This document shows positions 33,272 through 46,658 of a stretch of 64,000 bases of DNA, in pieces. The stretch's first letter is position 1, and each line of letters opens with the position of its first letter. Source of the DNA: Chalara sp. BL73 (lineage: Eukaryota > Ascomycota > Leotiomycetes > Helotiales). The DNA is taken from contig CAKJVC010000155.1 of the NCBI GenBank assembly GCA_918026815.1, positions 124,001-188,000 on the forward strand, in the 5' to 3' direction. The position numbers and the translations under genes are program-made. The notes beneath the pieces were generated by a model, which saw only the letters and a program-made list of their open reading frames with translations, made no database searches and was not told where the DNA came from.

Positions 33272-36200
33272 ATGGCATCTAGCTCAAGCCAAAGGCGCAA
33301 CAATCCATTCGCCCGGACAGGTTCTACATCTCCAGCACCAGGAAGTCCTAATGGCAGACCTAAGTCGATGGTTCTATCCTCTCCACTATCCCCAGCTGGC
33401 CAGAGCCCCCCTCCGTCGCAAACTCGAAACCAGTCTTATTCCTCCCTTGGAGCGATAATACTACCTAATAAAAATGAAGTTTCACGACAACGGTCAGGCT
33501 CGAAACTCGCTATGTCTACATCAAGTACCTTTGCGCCATCCTTTATCAAGGGAGAAGAGATGCTGAGAGGGACTGAAGTGGTTAAGGGAATCGAAGGAGA
33601 AAATGACTTCTCTGGGAAGCGCTATGTATGGCTGAAAGATCCACAAGCTGCTTTTGTGCGAGGATGGATCGTGGAAGACCTAAAGAATAACCAGATCTTA
33701 GTTCAATGTGATGATGGCAGCGTATGTTTCGCACTACCAGTTCTTATATTGGCTAATTGAGACAATAGCAACGCGAAGTCCAGGCGGATAGCGTCGACAA
33801 GGTCAATCCCGCAAAGTTTGACAAGGCAGATGATATGGCAGAGCTCACACACCTTAATGAAGCTTCAGTAGTACACAATCTTCACATGAGATATCAAGCG
33901 GATTTAATATACACTTACTCGGGACTATTCTTGGTCGCAATCAACCCATACTGTCTTTTACCGATATATACGAATGAGTATATTAATATGTATAAGGGCC
34001 AAGGTCGCGAGGAGACCAAGCCACACATTTTTGCTATGGCAGATGAAGCCTTCAGAAACCTTGTGGAAGAAGGAGAGAATCAGAGCATTCTCGTTACAGG
34101 AGAATCTGGTGCAGGTAAAACCGAGAACACCAAAAAAGTTATACAGTATCTAGCCGCAGTGGCTCATTCCGAGTCTCCAGTCAAATCTAGGACACAGCAG
34201 CATTCAAATCTTTCGCAGCAGATCCTTCGTGCGAATCCAATACTTGAAGCCTTTGGCAATGCACAGACTGTTCGAAACAACAACTCTTCTCGTTTCGGAA
34301 AGTTCATCCGTATCGAATTTACACGCACAGGAACTATTGCCGGCGCTTTCATCGATTGGTATCTGCTGGAAAAATCGCGTGTTGTAAGACTGAATCCTCA
34401 GGAACGGAACTATCATGTCTTTTACCAGCTCCTGAAAGGCGCTGATAGAGGATTGAGACAAGATCTGCTACTTGATGACATGGATGTAGAGGATTTCGCG
34501 TATACAAAAGACGGTCATGATACGATCACTGGTGTTTCTGATCGAGATGAGTGGAACTATTTGATCGAAGCATTCAACATTATGGGTTTCTCCGAGAAGG
34601 AACAAGCCGCTATTCTTCGAACAGTAGCAGCAGTCCTGCATTTAGGCAATATCACTGTGATGAAAGAAAGCAGACAAGCAGATCAAGCTCGACTTGGTCT
34701 AGACGCAAAGTCGCATGCAGAAAAAGTATGCAAACTCCTAGGCATGCCAGTAGAGCCATTTTTGAAGGGTCTACTGCATCCTCGCGTGAAAGCTGGCCGA
34801 GAGTGGGTGGAGAAAGTACAAACTCCAGAACAAGTGAGACTGGCTATTGATGCACTGTCGAAGGGTATCTACGAACGTGGATTTGGCGACTTAGTCACGC
34901 GAATCAATCGACAACTAGACAGGACTGGTATGGGGTTGGATGACTCTCACTTTATCGGTGTCCTCGATATTGCTGGTTTCGAGATTTTCGAAGAAAATAG
35001 TTTCGAACAGCTATGCATCAACTATACCAATGAGAAGCTGCAACAGTTCTTTAATCATCACATGTTTGTTCTGGAGCAGGAAGAATACGCCCGAGAACAG
35101 ATCGAATGGAAATTCATCGATTTCGGCCATGATCTTCAACCAACAATCGATCTAATCGAGTTGCCTAATCCTATTGGTATTTTTTCATGCCTGGATGAGG
35201 ATGCTGTTATGCCAAAGGCTACAGATAAGTCTTTTACCGAGAAACTTCATTCGCTTTGGGATCGAAAATCGCCAAAGTATCGACCTTCACGTCCAGGTCA
35301 CGGCCATGGCTTTATTCTTACACATTACGCAGCTGAGGTAGAGTACTCTACCGACGGTTGGCTGGAGAAGAATAAAGACCCTCTCAATGATAATGTGACA
35401 CGACTCTTAGCGGCGTCTACTGATAGCCACGTCGCATCTCTCTTCGCTGATTGTGGAGACGATGAGAGCGGTGCTACCCGAAGTAGAGTTAAAAAAGGGC
35501 TTTTCCGGACGGTGGCTCAAAGGCATAAAGAGCAGCTCTCGACGCTTATGGCTCAGTTGCACTCAACTCATCCTCATTTCGTTCGATGTATCATACCTAA
35601 CCACAAGAAAAGACCGAAACAGTTGAGTGCTCCACTTGTCCTGGATCAGCTTAGATGCAATGGTGTTCTTGAAGGCATACGGATTGCTCGGACCGGCTTT
35701 CCCAATCGTCTGCCATTCTCGGAATTCAGACAACGATATGAGGTTCTGTGCCGGAATATGCCCAAAGGGTACCTCGAGGGACAATCTGCAGCGAACATCA
35801 TACTTGACAAGCTTGGTCTAGATAAGTCGTTGTATAGGGTCGGTATCACTAAAGTTTTCTTCCGAGCTGGAGTGTTGGCAGAGCTTGAGGAACAGCGGGA
35901 TGCATTGATCCGCGAAATAATGTCCCGTTTTCAATCTGTAGCGCGAGGATTCACCCAGAGACGCATAGCCCATAAACGACTATATCGCGCTGAGGCGACT
36001 CGAATAGTGCAACGAAACTTCCAGATATACTTAGACCTGTACGAGAATCCATGGTGGCGATTGCTGGTGAAGATGAAGCCTCTTCTGGGTGCAACCCGGA
36101 CATCAGGTGAAGTGAAGAAGCGAGACGAAATGATTCAGAAACTCAATGAAAAAATGCAATCCGAGGCAGCTGAGCGCCAACGGCTTGACGAAGAACGTAG

Positions 36201-39200
36201 GAATGCCCACGCAGAAATGCAGAGAATACAGCATACCCTAGAGAGTGAGCGAGCCCTTGCCTTGGACAAGGAGGAGATTTTCATGCGACTCCAACTCAGA
36301 GAAGCTGAGCTCAGTGATAAGCTTGCTGGAGCTCTGGATGATCAAGAGAAACTTGAAGACCAACTTGATGATTTGTTAGAGGCGAAAAAGAAAGCTGAAC
36401 AACAATGTGAAAAATGGCGATCGCAGCTTGAGCAGGCAGGTCAAATCATTTCTAAATTAGAGGCTGAAAAGAAGGAATTGGCAGAAAAACTCCAGGAGTT
36501 AGATGTCCAGCTTAAGGATCTTGCTCAATCACAGTCTGAGCGAAGTGCAGAAGAATCCCGTCTTACTCAGGACATTAGAATGCTCCAAAGCCAACTAAGT
36601 ATCAAGGATCGCAAGGTGCAAGATCTCGAGGGCAAGCTACTGAAGGTTGATCAGGACCTTGAAATTAAGCTTGTTAATGCGACCAAGGAACTTCAAGCTA
36701 CTAGAACGAGAGAACGAGACCTTGCCGCTGAGAATCGTCGTGTTCATCAGCAGATATCTGAACTTTCCGCAACATCTACTGGATATGAAGACCTCATGCG
36801 ACGGAAGGAGAGTGAACTGGCCGTCCTCCGGTCGGACAATCAGAAGTACGAAGCTGAGAGGATAAAATTTGGTGAAGAAAAGCGAGTATTAGCTTCAGAA
36901 AAAGAAAACGTTGTAGTCCGACTGCGTGAAGTTCAGGCCGAAATGTTTTCTATGAAATCACAAAAAGCAAACCTAGAAAAGGAAGCGGCTGACGCCAAGA
37001 AACTCCTCGAGGCCAGACTTACTGAGGATGTACAAGCTGGCCAGAATCGCAAAATGCTCGAGGGACAAATTGCAGAACTCAAGCAGCAGTTATCTGATGT
37101 TCAGAAGGATCTGAGCAGAGAGCGACAGTCTCGGGACGATGTTCAGCTTCTTTCTGACCATAAGTACCGTGAGCTTAGCGAGAAATTTCAAGAAGTCAAT
37201 GAAGCAAAGATCATTATTGAGAAGGAACTGTATGTTCAGCAGGATACATTGAGGCGAGCAATGGAGGCTCGGGTCACCGCTGAGAAAGAGCGCAACGAGG
37301 CTCGCAATGAGATCAGGAAGCTCAGAGAAGCTAAAGCTGCTGCCGAAGAGGCTAGGATTCAAGCTGAACTGGCTGGTGATCGGAGCGCATCTCGACTTGC
37401 TCGAGAACGTGAAGCCAGTCTGAAGAAAGATCTCGATGCGGAGCAAAGCCGAGCCAAGTACTACGAAGACGAATGTGGACGACTCAACTTGCAAGTTCAG
37501 AATCTCAATAAATTGATACTCGAATCTGGGGACTTTGGTTTGAAGAAAGATCAAGAGAAAGAGAGACTTGAGCGCGAACTCAGCACAATCAAGAGTAGAC
37601 TCGCGGCATCAGAAAATGATAACCGAGCTCTTCTGAACAAAATTCAGCAAAAAGGGCTCGAGCTTGCCCGTTCAGGTTCCAAAGCTAGCGAGTCGTCTCG
37701 GAGTCAGATCATGGCATTGCAACGTGAGAAGACAAAGGCTGAAGAACAGAACCAGAAGCTGAATAGGCAGTTGACCGATGCTCAAGTGGCACTTGCTTCG
37801 ATGGAGAAACAAAAGGAGAAGCTTCAACTAGGTCTTGAAGATCTTAACCATGAAATTGCACGTGAGCACAAAACCAGCAGAAATGCCGAATTGGCTTCAT
37901 CTGCCTTCACGACCCAGTTGGCGGAGGCTAATCGCAAATTGGAGGATGAACGACAGCTCAACTCCCAGATGCAAGCTAAAAATCGGCAGTTGCAATCGAT
38001 TATAGACGCTCGTGAAACAGAAGTTCTGCAGCTGATGCGCAAAGTGGATCCTGAGGCAATAAACCACCTTCCGCAGGTTGACGGGACAGGAAGCAGTGAT
38101 AAAGGGTCGAACAGATCAACACCCAACCTAGTCCCAAGTCTGGCTCAGAAAATCGATGAACTACAACAAAACCTTCGCGTGCAAACAGCTGGTCGCTCCA
38201 ATGCAGAAGCACAATTGGCTGACATGCGAAGGAGATTTGAAGAGGGACTTGACTCCCCAGAGCGTCAGTCGCCGACTCGGCCAAAACTAGAGGAGATCAA
38301 TCCAAATCAAGGCCCATTTCAATCGCCTGTACTTAAGAACAAGCTGAACGCTCGGCCGCGTTCTAATGTTTCTACCCCTACTCGGCGGTTCCCTAGCACC
38401 GACAACACTCAAGATTCTGGACGTTCAGACCGCACTGCAGATATTCTCAGCTTTAACAACCGCATGGATCTGAAAGCTGATCTTGAAGAGCTTCAAAATC
38501 AATTACAGATGACGCAAATGCAAAATCGTCACCTACAGAGCCAACTTGAATTACAAAATCCATCACATGATATGTGGAATGAAGATAGCCCATCTCTCCG
38601 CCGTGTGCAGAAGTTGGAGCAAGCCAATACCAGACTTCATGATATGCTAGATGATTCAGCAAAGAAAGTGTCAGCCCTCGAGAAGAGTATCCAAACTGGG
38701 CAATTGTCTCTGCGAGATGTTCAGACCAAATCTCACGAAGAATTGTTCGATTTCATTAACAGCCAAGAAGAATCTCGAAGGTCGATTATGCATGCTCACA
38801 CGGATACCGTTGCCGAGCTTCAAGATACAAAGAGATTGTTCGAGAGCTTGAAGCACACCCGTGCTACGTTGGAAGTGGAGCTAAGAGATGCAAGATCTGA
38901 CCTAGAGGACATAACGTTGCAAAGAGATCAAGATGCAGCAAGCCGAAGCCAGCTACTCCAGGACTATACTGATATCCAGATTCGCTTGGACGCCGAATCC
39001 TCAAAGTTGCTAGATGTTACGTCTAATTTGTCATTATATAAAGCCCGTGCGGACGAGTATTTCAGCAAGCTTGAGCAAGCAGAGATCGCTGTTCTCAAGG
39101 CGGCTAGAGCCGAGCAGTTTGCACGATCGCAAGCTAAAGAAACAGAAGAGACGTGCGCAGAGATTATGTCGGAGAGAAAGCAAATGGAAGCCACCATTGA

Positions 39201-40553
39201 GGACCTGCAACGTCAAAACCAGAGTTTCGAAGAAAGAGTAGAGGATATGTCTGCTGACCTTGAAGCAGCTCTTCAAGCTCGGAAGCGGCTGCAACATGAG
39301 CTCGAAGATTACCGTAGCCAGCGCGCCATGGATATCGAGGACAAAGAATCGAGTATGGAGCAGACCCGTAAGAAGTACCAGGCTGAATTCGCAACTCTTA
39401 CAAACGAGCTTGATATCGCTCGGGAGGAGAAGCTCTTCAAGCAGGCTGAAAGCACCCGTCTTCGAGAAGAGCTTGACGAGCTCCGATCTAAATGGGATGA
39501 CGAAGTCCTGAACAGTTCTACGTGGTCCAAAGAGAAAGCGCGTCTCGAATCCACCTTGTCTGATCTTTCCGCCTCACGCGATGAGGCAGTGAAAGCACAT
39601 GATGATGCTCAAGGCAAGATCGTCTCTCTCCTATCCCAAGTCCGCACATTACGAACATCTGTTGACGATGTGGCTGCGGAACGTGATATGCTCCAACGAG
39701 AGAAGCGCGGTCTTGAAGCGCGACTCGAGGAAGCTAAAGCAGGCCTTGAAGATCTTACACGAAGTGACAGCCCCTCGCTTCGCAATGCTGCAGGTGTAGA
39801 TAAGGAGATTCTAGAGCTCAAATCTAGCCTAGCCCAGCAGGAAGACATTGCTGCTGCTGCCGTAGGCAAGATGCGACGAGCGGAGGCATTGGCATCAGAA
39901 ATTCAAAAGGATATAGTCGCCGAACGTGAAATGACTGTACAATTAAATCATGAGAAGGCTGCGCTGGAGAAGTCTCTAAAGGAAGTGCAGGTCCGCTTGG
40001 TAGACCTTGAGACCAAGGGCTATTCTAGTGCTAGCCAGGATGTGAGATTCCTTCACGGTCGTGTCCAAGAAGTAAGTGCCCCCATTTGCATACGAATTTC
40101 TCACAAACTAACAAGATTCAGCTGGAGGCGCAACTGGAGGAGCAAGAAAATGAACGCAACAAATCGCAACGTTCCGTGCGAAACGTGGATCGTACTGTTA
40201 AAGATCTTCAGCTTCAGATTGAGCGTAAGGAAAAGGCCAATGCATCGCTCCAGGAGGATATTAATCGGGCACGCGACAAGGTAGAGAAACTGCTCGCCAC
40301 TATTGATGAGTTACAGTCGTCAGACTCGACCGCCCAGCTGTCGGCTCGAAGAGCAGAGCGGGAACTGCGAGAGGAGAAGGAGAAGGCTTTACGTCTAGAG
40401 CGCGAGCTGGATATGCTCAAAGTGAAAGGAACGCCAGTACCCCGGAAATGGAGCCGTGGAGGCACGCCAATGGCTGATGATGGCGGAATTGACATCCCCA
40501 AGAGGAGAAGCAGTCTCAGAAGGGATGTCAGCCTGAGCAAGGGCTTTTTATAG
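33272..40553 (+). CDS. myoB: Class II (conventional) myosin heavy chain (2394 aa, 3 exons)
   Basis: Actin motor for the cytokinetic/septation ring. Exons are 33272-33721, 33769-40071 and 40122-40553; introns are 47 nt (GTATGT) and 50 nt (GTAAGT, CTAAC). The N-terminal 100 residues are Ser/Pro/Arg-rich, then an SH3-like segment (KRYVWLKDPQAAFVRGWIVED). Motor motifs: P-loop GESGAGKTENTKK (about residue 261), switch I NNNSSRFGKF (about 320), switch II DIAGFEIFEENSFEQLCINY (about 550), and the reactive-thiol helix LRCNGVLEGIRIARTGFPNR (about 778). An IQ-like neck is RFQSVARGFTQRRIAHKRLY (about 870). About 1450 residues of heptad-rich coiled coil follow, with a Ser/Pro-rich break near residues 1660-1720 and a basic tail RRSSLRRDVSLSKGFL. 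Length and order match fungal myosin II (MYO1 in yeast, MyoB in Aspergillus). Confidence 0.97.
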
Positions 40554-40890
40554 GATGGCTGGCATTGCATTGTAATTTTTCCGGGCATGGCTTGAGGCGT
40601 TTGGAGGAGGCTATGGTTGGGGATGCATTAGAACTAGGATTGGGGAGAAACTCGTATTGTGTTTATGAGCTTTAATGTGCTGTTGTGCAATCCAAACACA
40701 TTGGGAATCTTGACGCTGTGAAGCCTTTATGAATGTTCCGCATCTGGGTCATAAATACATCGCCAGTCTGAATCATCTTGTGATTGCAAGCTGGTCCTTC
40801 CTTGAGCCGCTGCACATTTCATCTGTTGCCAGAGTTTCGCTCCAATTTGATTTGATTTGACTTTTTTATGGCTGGTTTGTTTGTTTGCTA

Positions 40891-40964
40891 CAGTGTGGTG
40901 CCAAAAGCATTAACTCATGATGTTCTTCAGCGCAGTTTAAATGAATACGTTTTGCACCACACTA
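40891..40964. mobile_element. Degenerate MITE, Tc1/mariner-type ends
   Basis: The left end CAGTGTGGTGCCAAAAGCAT pairs imperfectly with the reverse complement of the right end (TAGTGTGGTGCAAAACGTAT). About 20 of 27 positions match, and most differences are C/T-type changes. A TA precedes the left end. The terminal sequence resembles that of the intact element 57 bp downstream, so both probably belong to one family. No transposase is present. Confidence 0.55.
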
Positions 40965-41020
40965 TGCACGCTGACGATAGATAAGATAACGATAACGATA
41001 AAAAGCTCGGTATGACGGTA

Positions 41021-41171
41021 CAGTGGAGTGCAAAAAGTATTTAACCCATGTCATGCTAGCGTGATTATTAGTACGTAATTTCAGGGCTGCGGGATTCAAA
41101 CTGCGCATTTAAGCTGCCCTGAAGAAAGTCCTTGGCGTTGACATGGGTTAAATACTTTTTGCACTCCACTG
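41021..41171. mobile_element. MITE with perfect 33-bp terminal inverted repeats, TA target sites
   Basis: The left repeat (41021-41053) begins CAGTGGAGTGCAAAAAGTAT and is the exact reverse complement of 41139-41171. The element is 151 bp, flanked by TA on both sides (41019-41020 and 41172-41173), as expected for Tc1/mariner insertion. The CAGTGG...GCAA start resembles impala/Tc1-type ends. No coding capacity is present, so it is non-autonomous. An 11-bp direct repeat GTATGACGGTA lies at 41010-41020 and 41181-41191. Confidence 0.88.
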
Positions 41172-41479
41172 TACTGTACTGTATGACGGTATGGCGGACC
41201 CAAATATCCGCATCTCATTCTCATATCTACGCATAGATGTGCATCGCATTTACCGCCAAGCCAATGGCCGTGAAGACTGAAACTTGAGTTCATCAATCAC
41301 AACACAACTGCTGCAGCACACGTCATTCCTATAGTAATAAGCGAAACCAAGCTAGGCTCCAACGTTTTGTTGATTTCCCCTCCTCCTTCCCTCATATCCC
41401 ATCTTCTTCTGTCAAACAAACAATCGAACTCTAATCTTTGCTAAGCTACAAACCTCATTGTCTCGAGTCAAGCGCAAAC

Positions 41480-41844
41480 ATGCACGCCATATTCAACCTC
41501 TTCCTTCAGTTCGCTCTGATCTCCCTTGCTTTCGCTGAGGAGACTGTCTCTGCCACTGCTCATGGTAACGCCTGGAAATACGGCAGTGGTGGAGGCATCA
41601 TTGGCTTCATCGTTTTGATTCTTGATATCATCGTTGGACGTAAGTGCTTCTAGCCTTTTAAAGATCATGGTTCGATGTTAATTCCCATATAGTTGAGGTC
41701 TTGAAATCTAGCCGCCCAGTCTCACACAAGATCCTTTGGCTCCTCGTCATCTTTCTCTTCCCCATCCTAGGCCTTATTATCTACTACCTCTTCTCGAACC
41801 GCAGCACACACTCCGGAAGTGGCGGATATGAGAGCATTGCATAG
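41480..41844 (+). CDS. Small membrane protein with PLDc_N-type two-TM domain (103 aa, 2 exons)
   Basis: Exons are 41480-41639 and 41693-41844; the 53-nt intron has GTAAGT...TATAG. The N-terminus MHAIFNLFLQFALISLAFAE is a signal peptide or first TM. The core has GGGIIGFIVLILDIIVGLEV, the loop KSSRPVSHKILWL, and a second TM (VIFLFPILGLIIYYLF), ending NRSTHSGSGGYESIA. The arrangement (TM, charged loop with KILW, TM ending P-hydrophobic-G-hydrophobic-YYLF) fits the PLDc_N (phospholipase D/cardiolipin-synthase N-terminal-like) family of short fungal proteins. The role is unknown. Confidence 0.88.
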
Positions 41845-42666
41845 TGGTGCCATATACAGCTGGTGTGGGGAGGAAGAGATCTGGGAGGGGCGAATGGTAC
41901 AGGCAGTTGACCGCTAAGCTATATATGCATCAAGGGTATAGAACACACAATGGATGATTGATGGCAGCGTTTGCATTTTATGGGAAGCCTGGAGTTTTTT
42001 TGACAATGAATCTACAAGTTACATTATGCCATGACGATCCCGCTCTACGTCCCAGTTCTCTGGAATGAATGGGACTGCAATATCACATCCTTAAGCATGT
42101 ATTCTTTATAATTGATATGGATTCTCTCCATGCTCCGCGGCAGGTTCATAGACCCCAATTGTTGTCCTGCTAATAAACACGACTTGTTTGATACGGTCAC
42201 CCAGCAAGATCGCCGATTCAATAGACCTAACCTCATTACAACAAACAAACCAGTGGACGGAAGGGGATCCGTCACTTTGTAAATGTCTCGCATGTAAAAT
42301 AAATAGTTCCCTTATCCCCTTTTGTTGTCGAGAGTAGTCCCCATGGTATCAATTCATCTCAACTCCTTCACCCTATCAAGCTGCAAACGTTTACTTATCT
42401 ACCCCTCACCTTATTTGTAGATGCCGCACCAAAAAATAACCATGAAAACCACATCAGTGTTAGGTCATTCCTTTAGCCTTACGCACCCTTCCAACTTCCA
42501 GAGGTTAGCGCCAGAACAACCACCAAGGATTGTCGCCAACAATTGCTCACCTCCATCGCTACGACAATCGAAAAGCATCCTGGCTCTGTAGGACAACTCA
42601 TCCACCTGGACAGCATTTATGTTGCAATTGACGCCTTAAATCGCGGAAGCCCGCGGGCCAGCTAGC
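41845..42666. other. Intergenic region upstream of the histidine kinase
   Basis: The 3' flank of the small membrane-protein gene and the kinase promoter. No gene or clear motif was recognised. Confidence 0.45.
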
Positions 42667-45600
42667 ATGGCCAAATCCTCAGAGACAGCACGGGAACGGG
42701 AGTTCTTCAGGTCGGTGCTTAATCCACTGCTCAGTACCTATCCGTACCGCGAAGCGACTAATTTTTCTCTCCTTTGATGTAGGTACTACCAGCCAGCTAA
42801 ATCCTTGCCCAGCGAAGAACGCGATTTTGCATATTCTGGCTACGATCCAGCTCTTCTTGCCTTCGCGCAGGTTGGAGCGCTGCGGCTCAATGCGACGAGA
42901 TGCGCGATAAGCTTGATCGGCAACAATTCAGAACACATTCTGGCCGAAGCGGGCAAGATGATAGTAAACTATGATGCCCTGGCCAAGGACGAAGCGGACG
43001 CGGCCTGGCATAGCGAGGCCATGTTGAAGGATCGAGCGGAATTGTGTCGTTGGTCGATCGATTTGCTTTGCGGCATCGCGCAGCAGCCCGCCCTCCAACA
43101 TGTTGAGGTCAACCTCTTAGAGCATGAAAGGTGGAAAAGTCTTACCTCCCTAGAAAAAGCGCCATTTTCTCGCTCATATATCTCCTTTCCACTTCGGACA
43201 GGACGGGGATATGTGATAGGTACATAAAACCGATATCTCTTACAGACAGGGCATTATACTGACCAGACCCAGGAACATATTCCATACTTGATGACAAGCC
43301 TCGCACGCCCTTGGAATCTGCAGACATAAAATTCTTGGAGCACATGGCTTCTACAAGCATGAACCATATTGAAGCTGGTCGGGTAAAACAAAGCCATGAT
43401 CGCTCAGAGAAGATGGTCAGGGCATTAGCTCTTTTTCTGGAAGGTGGCGAAAGTTTGAGAGACTGGTGGCTCACTCAAGCAACAGATGGCAGGAATATCC
43501 AGCAGTCCGTGGTGAATGAGAGATCTCGTCGTGGAATAAGTCTCAATCAGCAAGCAGATGCGGAGTTTGGAGTGCAAGATGGCCCAGACAAGTTTCTACA
43601 TGCGACGATGCAGAGGCTGGGGGATTCCCGGGGTTCTAGAAATTCTGGCGTAGGTTTAGATACTGGAGACATGAGCAACGATGGTATCGAACCTAGTTCT
43701 GGTGGGAGACGAGGTATTACATCAGCAGAATCTACCATAGTACCATCAAAGCCTGCCCTCAAGGCTCGGTCAACCGCTTCTGATTCGCAAAGTGAGACAA
43801 CACAAGCCACATCAATAGGCTCGAATATGGCAGCTATTGCCCCATCCCGAGGATTTTCACTCGATACTACATCTACCCATTCTGACCCTGTATCAGGTAA
43901 AGAACTCCAAGAAGCATTGTTATCTGATGATGTGAAAAAGGCCTTCAGTCGAGCGAGTAATCTATTGCGAGAAGCGCTAGATTTAGATGGCGTTGTTTTC
44001 TTTGATGCAAGTATTGGATCTTTCGGTGGTAGGTCTTCGAAAAGCGGCATGAACCAGAAAGCTCCGGGACGTCATAATCCTGATCTACCAATATCCACGA
44101 CATCTGAGAGTGACGTTGGCATGCAGAAACATCGTACTATCGTCTCGAACGATGGCGACGACAACGAGTCACCTGCAAGCCTTTTGGCTTACTCGACCCG
44201 AAGTCGTTCTAGTCTAAAGTCCCACGCACATTTTGATAAGCTCGGAGTTTGTCCTGAGTCACTTCTCCGAGCATTGACTAAACGTTATCCTCATGGAAAG
44301 GTTTTTAATTTTGAGGACGATGGCTCGATCTCTTGCAGTGATATAGATGGACAGTCTGACACTAAGCCTGCAGAACTATCTACCGAAGCGGAGACGCGAA
44401 AGGCAAAGATATCATTGAACCGTCGCTCGGAGGCAGCTGCCGTTCTTAAAATTGTTCCAGGAGCAAGAAGCGTTGTCTGGTTCCCACTATGGGATGCTGG
44501 TAGTGAAAGGTGGTATTCAGGAGCCTTTATTTGGTCTCTACACCCAACTAGAGTTCTGACTCCGGGCGAAGATATTACGTACATGGTAAAGAAACCTTAT
44601 GTGATCATACAGTCAAGAACTAATCATACTCTAGGCCGCGTGGGGAAATAGCATAATGTCTGAAGTATCACGCCTCTCAGCTTTAGTGGCTTCACACATG
44701 AAGGTTGATTTCGTTGCAAGTATTTCCCACGAGCTACGGTCTCCCCTTCATGGAATTCTAGCAAGCGTAGAATTTCTCCAAGACGAGGGTCTGTCTGGTA
44801 TGCAAGCTGAAATGGTTACCACAATAGTATGTTCGCCTCGAACTTGACTCGCTAACTTTACTAATCTGGCGTAGGATTCTTGTGGTAGGACACTATTAGA
44901 CACAATAAATCATGTCCTCGAATTCTCAAAAATAAGCAAAAAGAAAACACCAAAAAAATCGAAACACATGTCTGGAAAACGTGCACATGCTCGAGGAGAT
45001 GTCCGCGCCTCAAACATATCTGTAATGACAGAGGAAGTTATCGATTCAGTCTATGCCGGGAGAAGCTTGATCAAACCCCCAGATTTGAACCGTATTCTTC
45101 AAGCACCAGTTGTTGTGATCGTAGATATCATGTGGCAGCCAAATTGGAATCTCAAAATTGATGTCGGAGCATACAGGAGAGTATTGATGAATCTCTTTAG
45201 CAACGCTCTCAAATACACGGAGGAGGGACTTGTTAAGGTTTTTCTGACCCTCGAACACAGGTCGCCTCCTCCCGATGGGAAAAGCCTTCCATACCTCAAT
45301 CTAACAATCACTGACTCAGGTCGCGGTATCTCTCGGGATTTCCTCAGGGATCATTTATATACGGCATTCAAACAAGAGGACGCATTAAGTATTGGCACAG
45401 GCCTAGGCCTCAGTATTGTGCGGCAGATATTGCATGATATCAAAGGAACAATCAATATCAAAAGTGAGCTTGGTGTTGGAACCAAAGCCATTGTTAGCAT
45501 TCCCGTACGAGTGCAAACGAGAGAGCCTACCGACGACGTGGACATGGTCTCTGAGATCAGAACAGCTATTAAAGATCTTAAAGTGGGCTTGGTACAGCAG

Positions 45601-46658
45601 GATTTCCTAATCTATCCCAACGTGTCCGATGTACCGACTGGAATATTATCTCCTGAAGCCGAATCTATGATCTCGCTCAAGTCATCTGTAGAGTCGATGT
45701 TCAGTGAGTGGTTTGAGGTTAACATCGAGCCATCTCCAGCCCTAGATCTAGACTTCGCTGATATGATTTTAACCATTGGCGGAGAGGATCTAGAGGAGAA
45801 AATACAGAGTGCGGAAACCAGTCGATCCGAACCGGCAAGTTGCTCAATCATCATCGTCATCTGTGGTCCGTCTTATCGCGTCAACGACTTTACTACTGCT
45901 GGCGGTATCAAAGTCTATTATTTACGTCTTCCGTAAGATATCAGTTCTTGCTATTGGATAAAACTAATCTATATAGTTTATCTCCTCACAAACTTGCCAA
46001 TGTTTTGCATGAAGCTTGTTGCAATGCTTTACCTTCTTCGGATAATGTAGATCCGCCTATGCGCCCATCCCAATCGCCAGTCAAGCCAGCTCTGGTACAT
46101 AATTCATCCACTGCGCAAAATGTGAGCCCGGCGAAGATGATACAACAAGAGCTTCCAAGGCGAAGAAGCTCCAACATAAAGCAAATTCCAAGTGTCTCCT
46201 TTGAAGATAGTGAAGATCTCCCTTTAAAATCACTCGACTTACCTCAAAAAGTGTGGACGGTTTTGCTCGTAGAAGACAACCCCATAAACCTCAAGTTGCT
46301 AATCATGTACATGAAGAAGCTTGGTCATGAATACGTCGCCGCAACAAACGGCAACGAGGCACTGGATGCCTATAGAACCGCACAGGGCAAATTCAATATC
46401 ATATTCATGGATATCCATATGCCATATATGGATGGTCTAGAATCCACACGTGAGATTCGACGTTATGAACATGATGCAGGGCTGCTTCCAGTTGCTGTCG
46501 TTGCTTTGACAGGAGCCGCAAGCGCGAGCGCGAGACAGGAGGCGTTCAGCAGTGGGATGGATCTTTATCTCACGAAGCCAGTAGCCATGAAGCTTTTGAA
46601 GGAGATCTTGCAGGAACTTGGAACGAATGGGAGGAAGGGGCTAAGGGAATTTACGTGA
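42667..46658 (+). CDS. Hybrid histidine kinase (1241 aa, 6 exons)
   Basis: A two-component sensor kinase acting through a His-Asp phosphorelay. Exons: 42667-42710, 42783-43219, 43273-44585, 44635-44826, 44875-45932, 45977-46658; introns are 44-72 nt and all phases fit. The N-terminus (REREFFRYYQP..., then FAQVGALRLNATRCAISLIG) is the GAF-like input region common in fungal hybrid kinases. About 450 variable Ser-rich residues follow. HisKA: FVASISHELRSPLHGILAS, phosphoacceptor His near residue 630. HATPase: MNLFSNALKYTEEGL (N box), TDSGRGIS (G1), GTGLGLSIV (G2). The C-terminal receiver (about 1110-1235) has VLLVEDNPINLKLL, phosphoacceptor Asp in IIFMDIHMPYMDG, ALTGA, and LTKPV. There are no TMs, so it is a soluble sensor. 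The class within fungal hybrid kinases was not assigned. Confidence 0.95.

Larger units (their letters stand above)
40554..41479. other. Intergenic region with two MITE-like elements
   Basis: It contains the myosin 3' flank, a GATAAC repeat tract at about 40978-41000, the two elements listed separately, and the promoter of the small membrane-protein gene. No further gene is supported. Confidence 0.55.
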
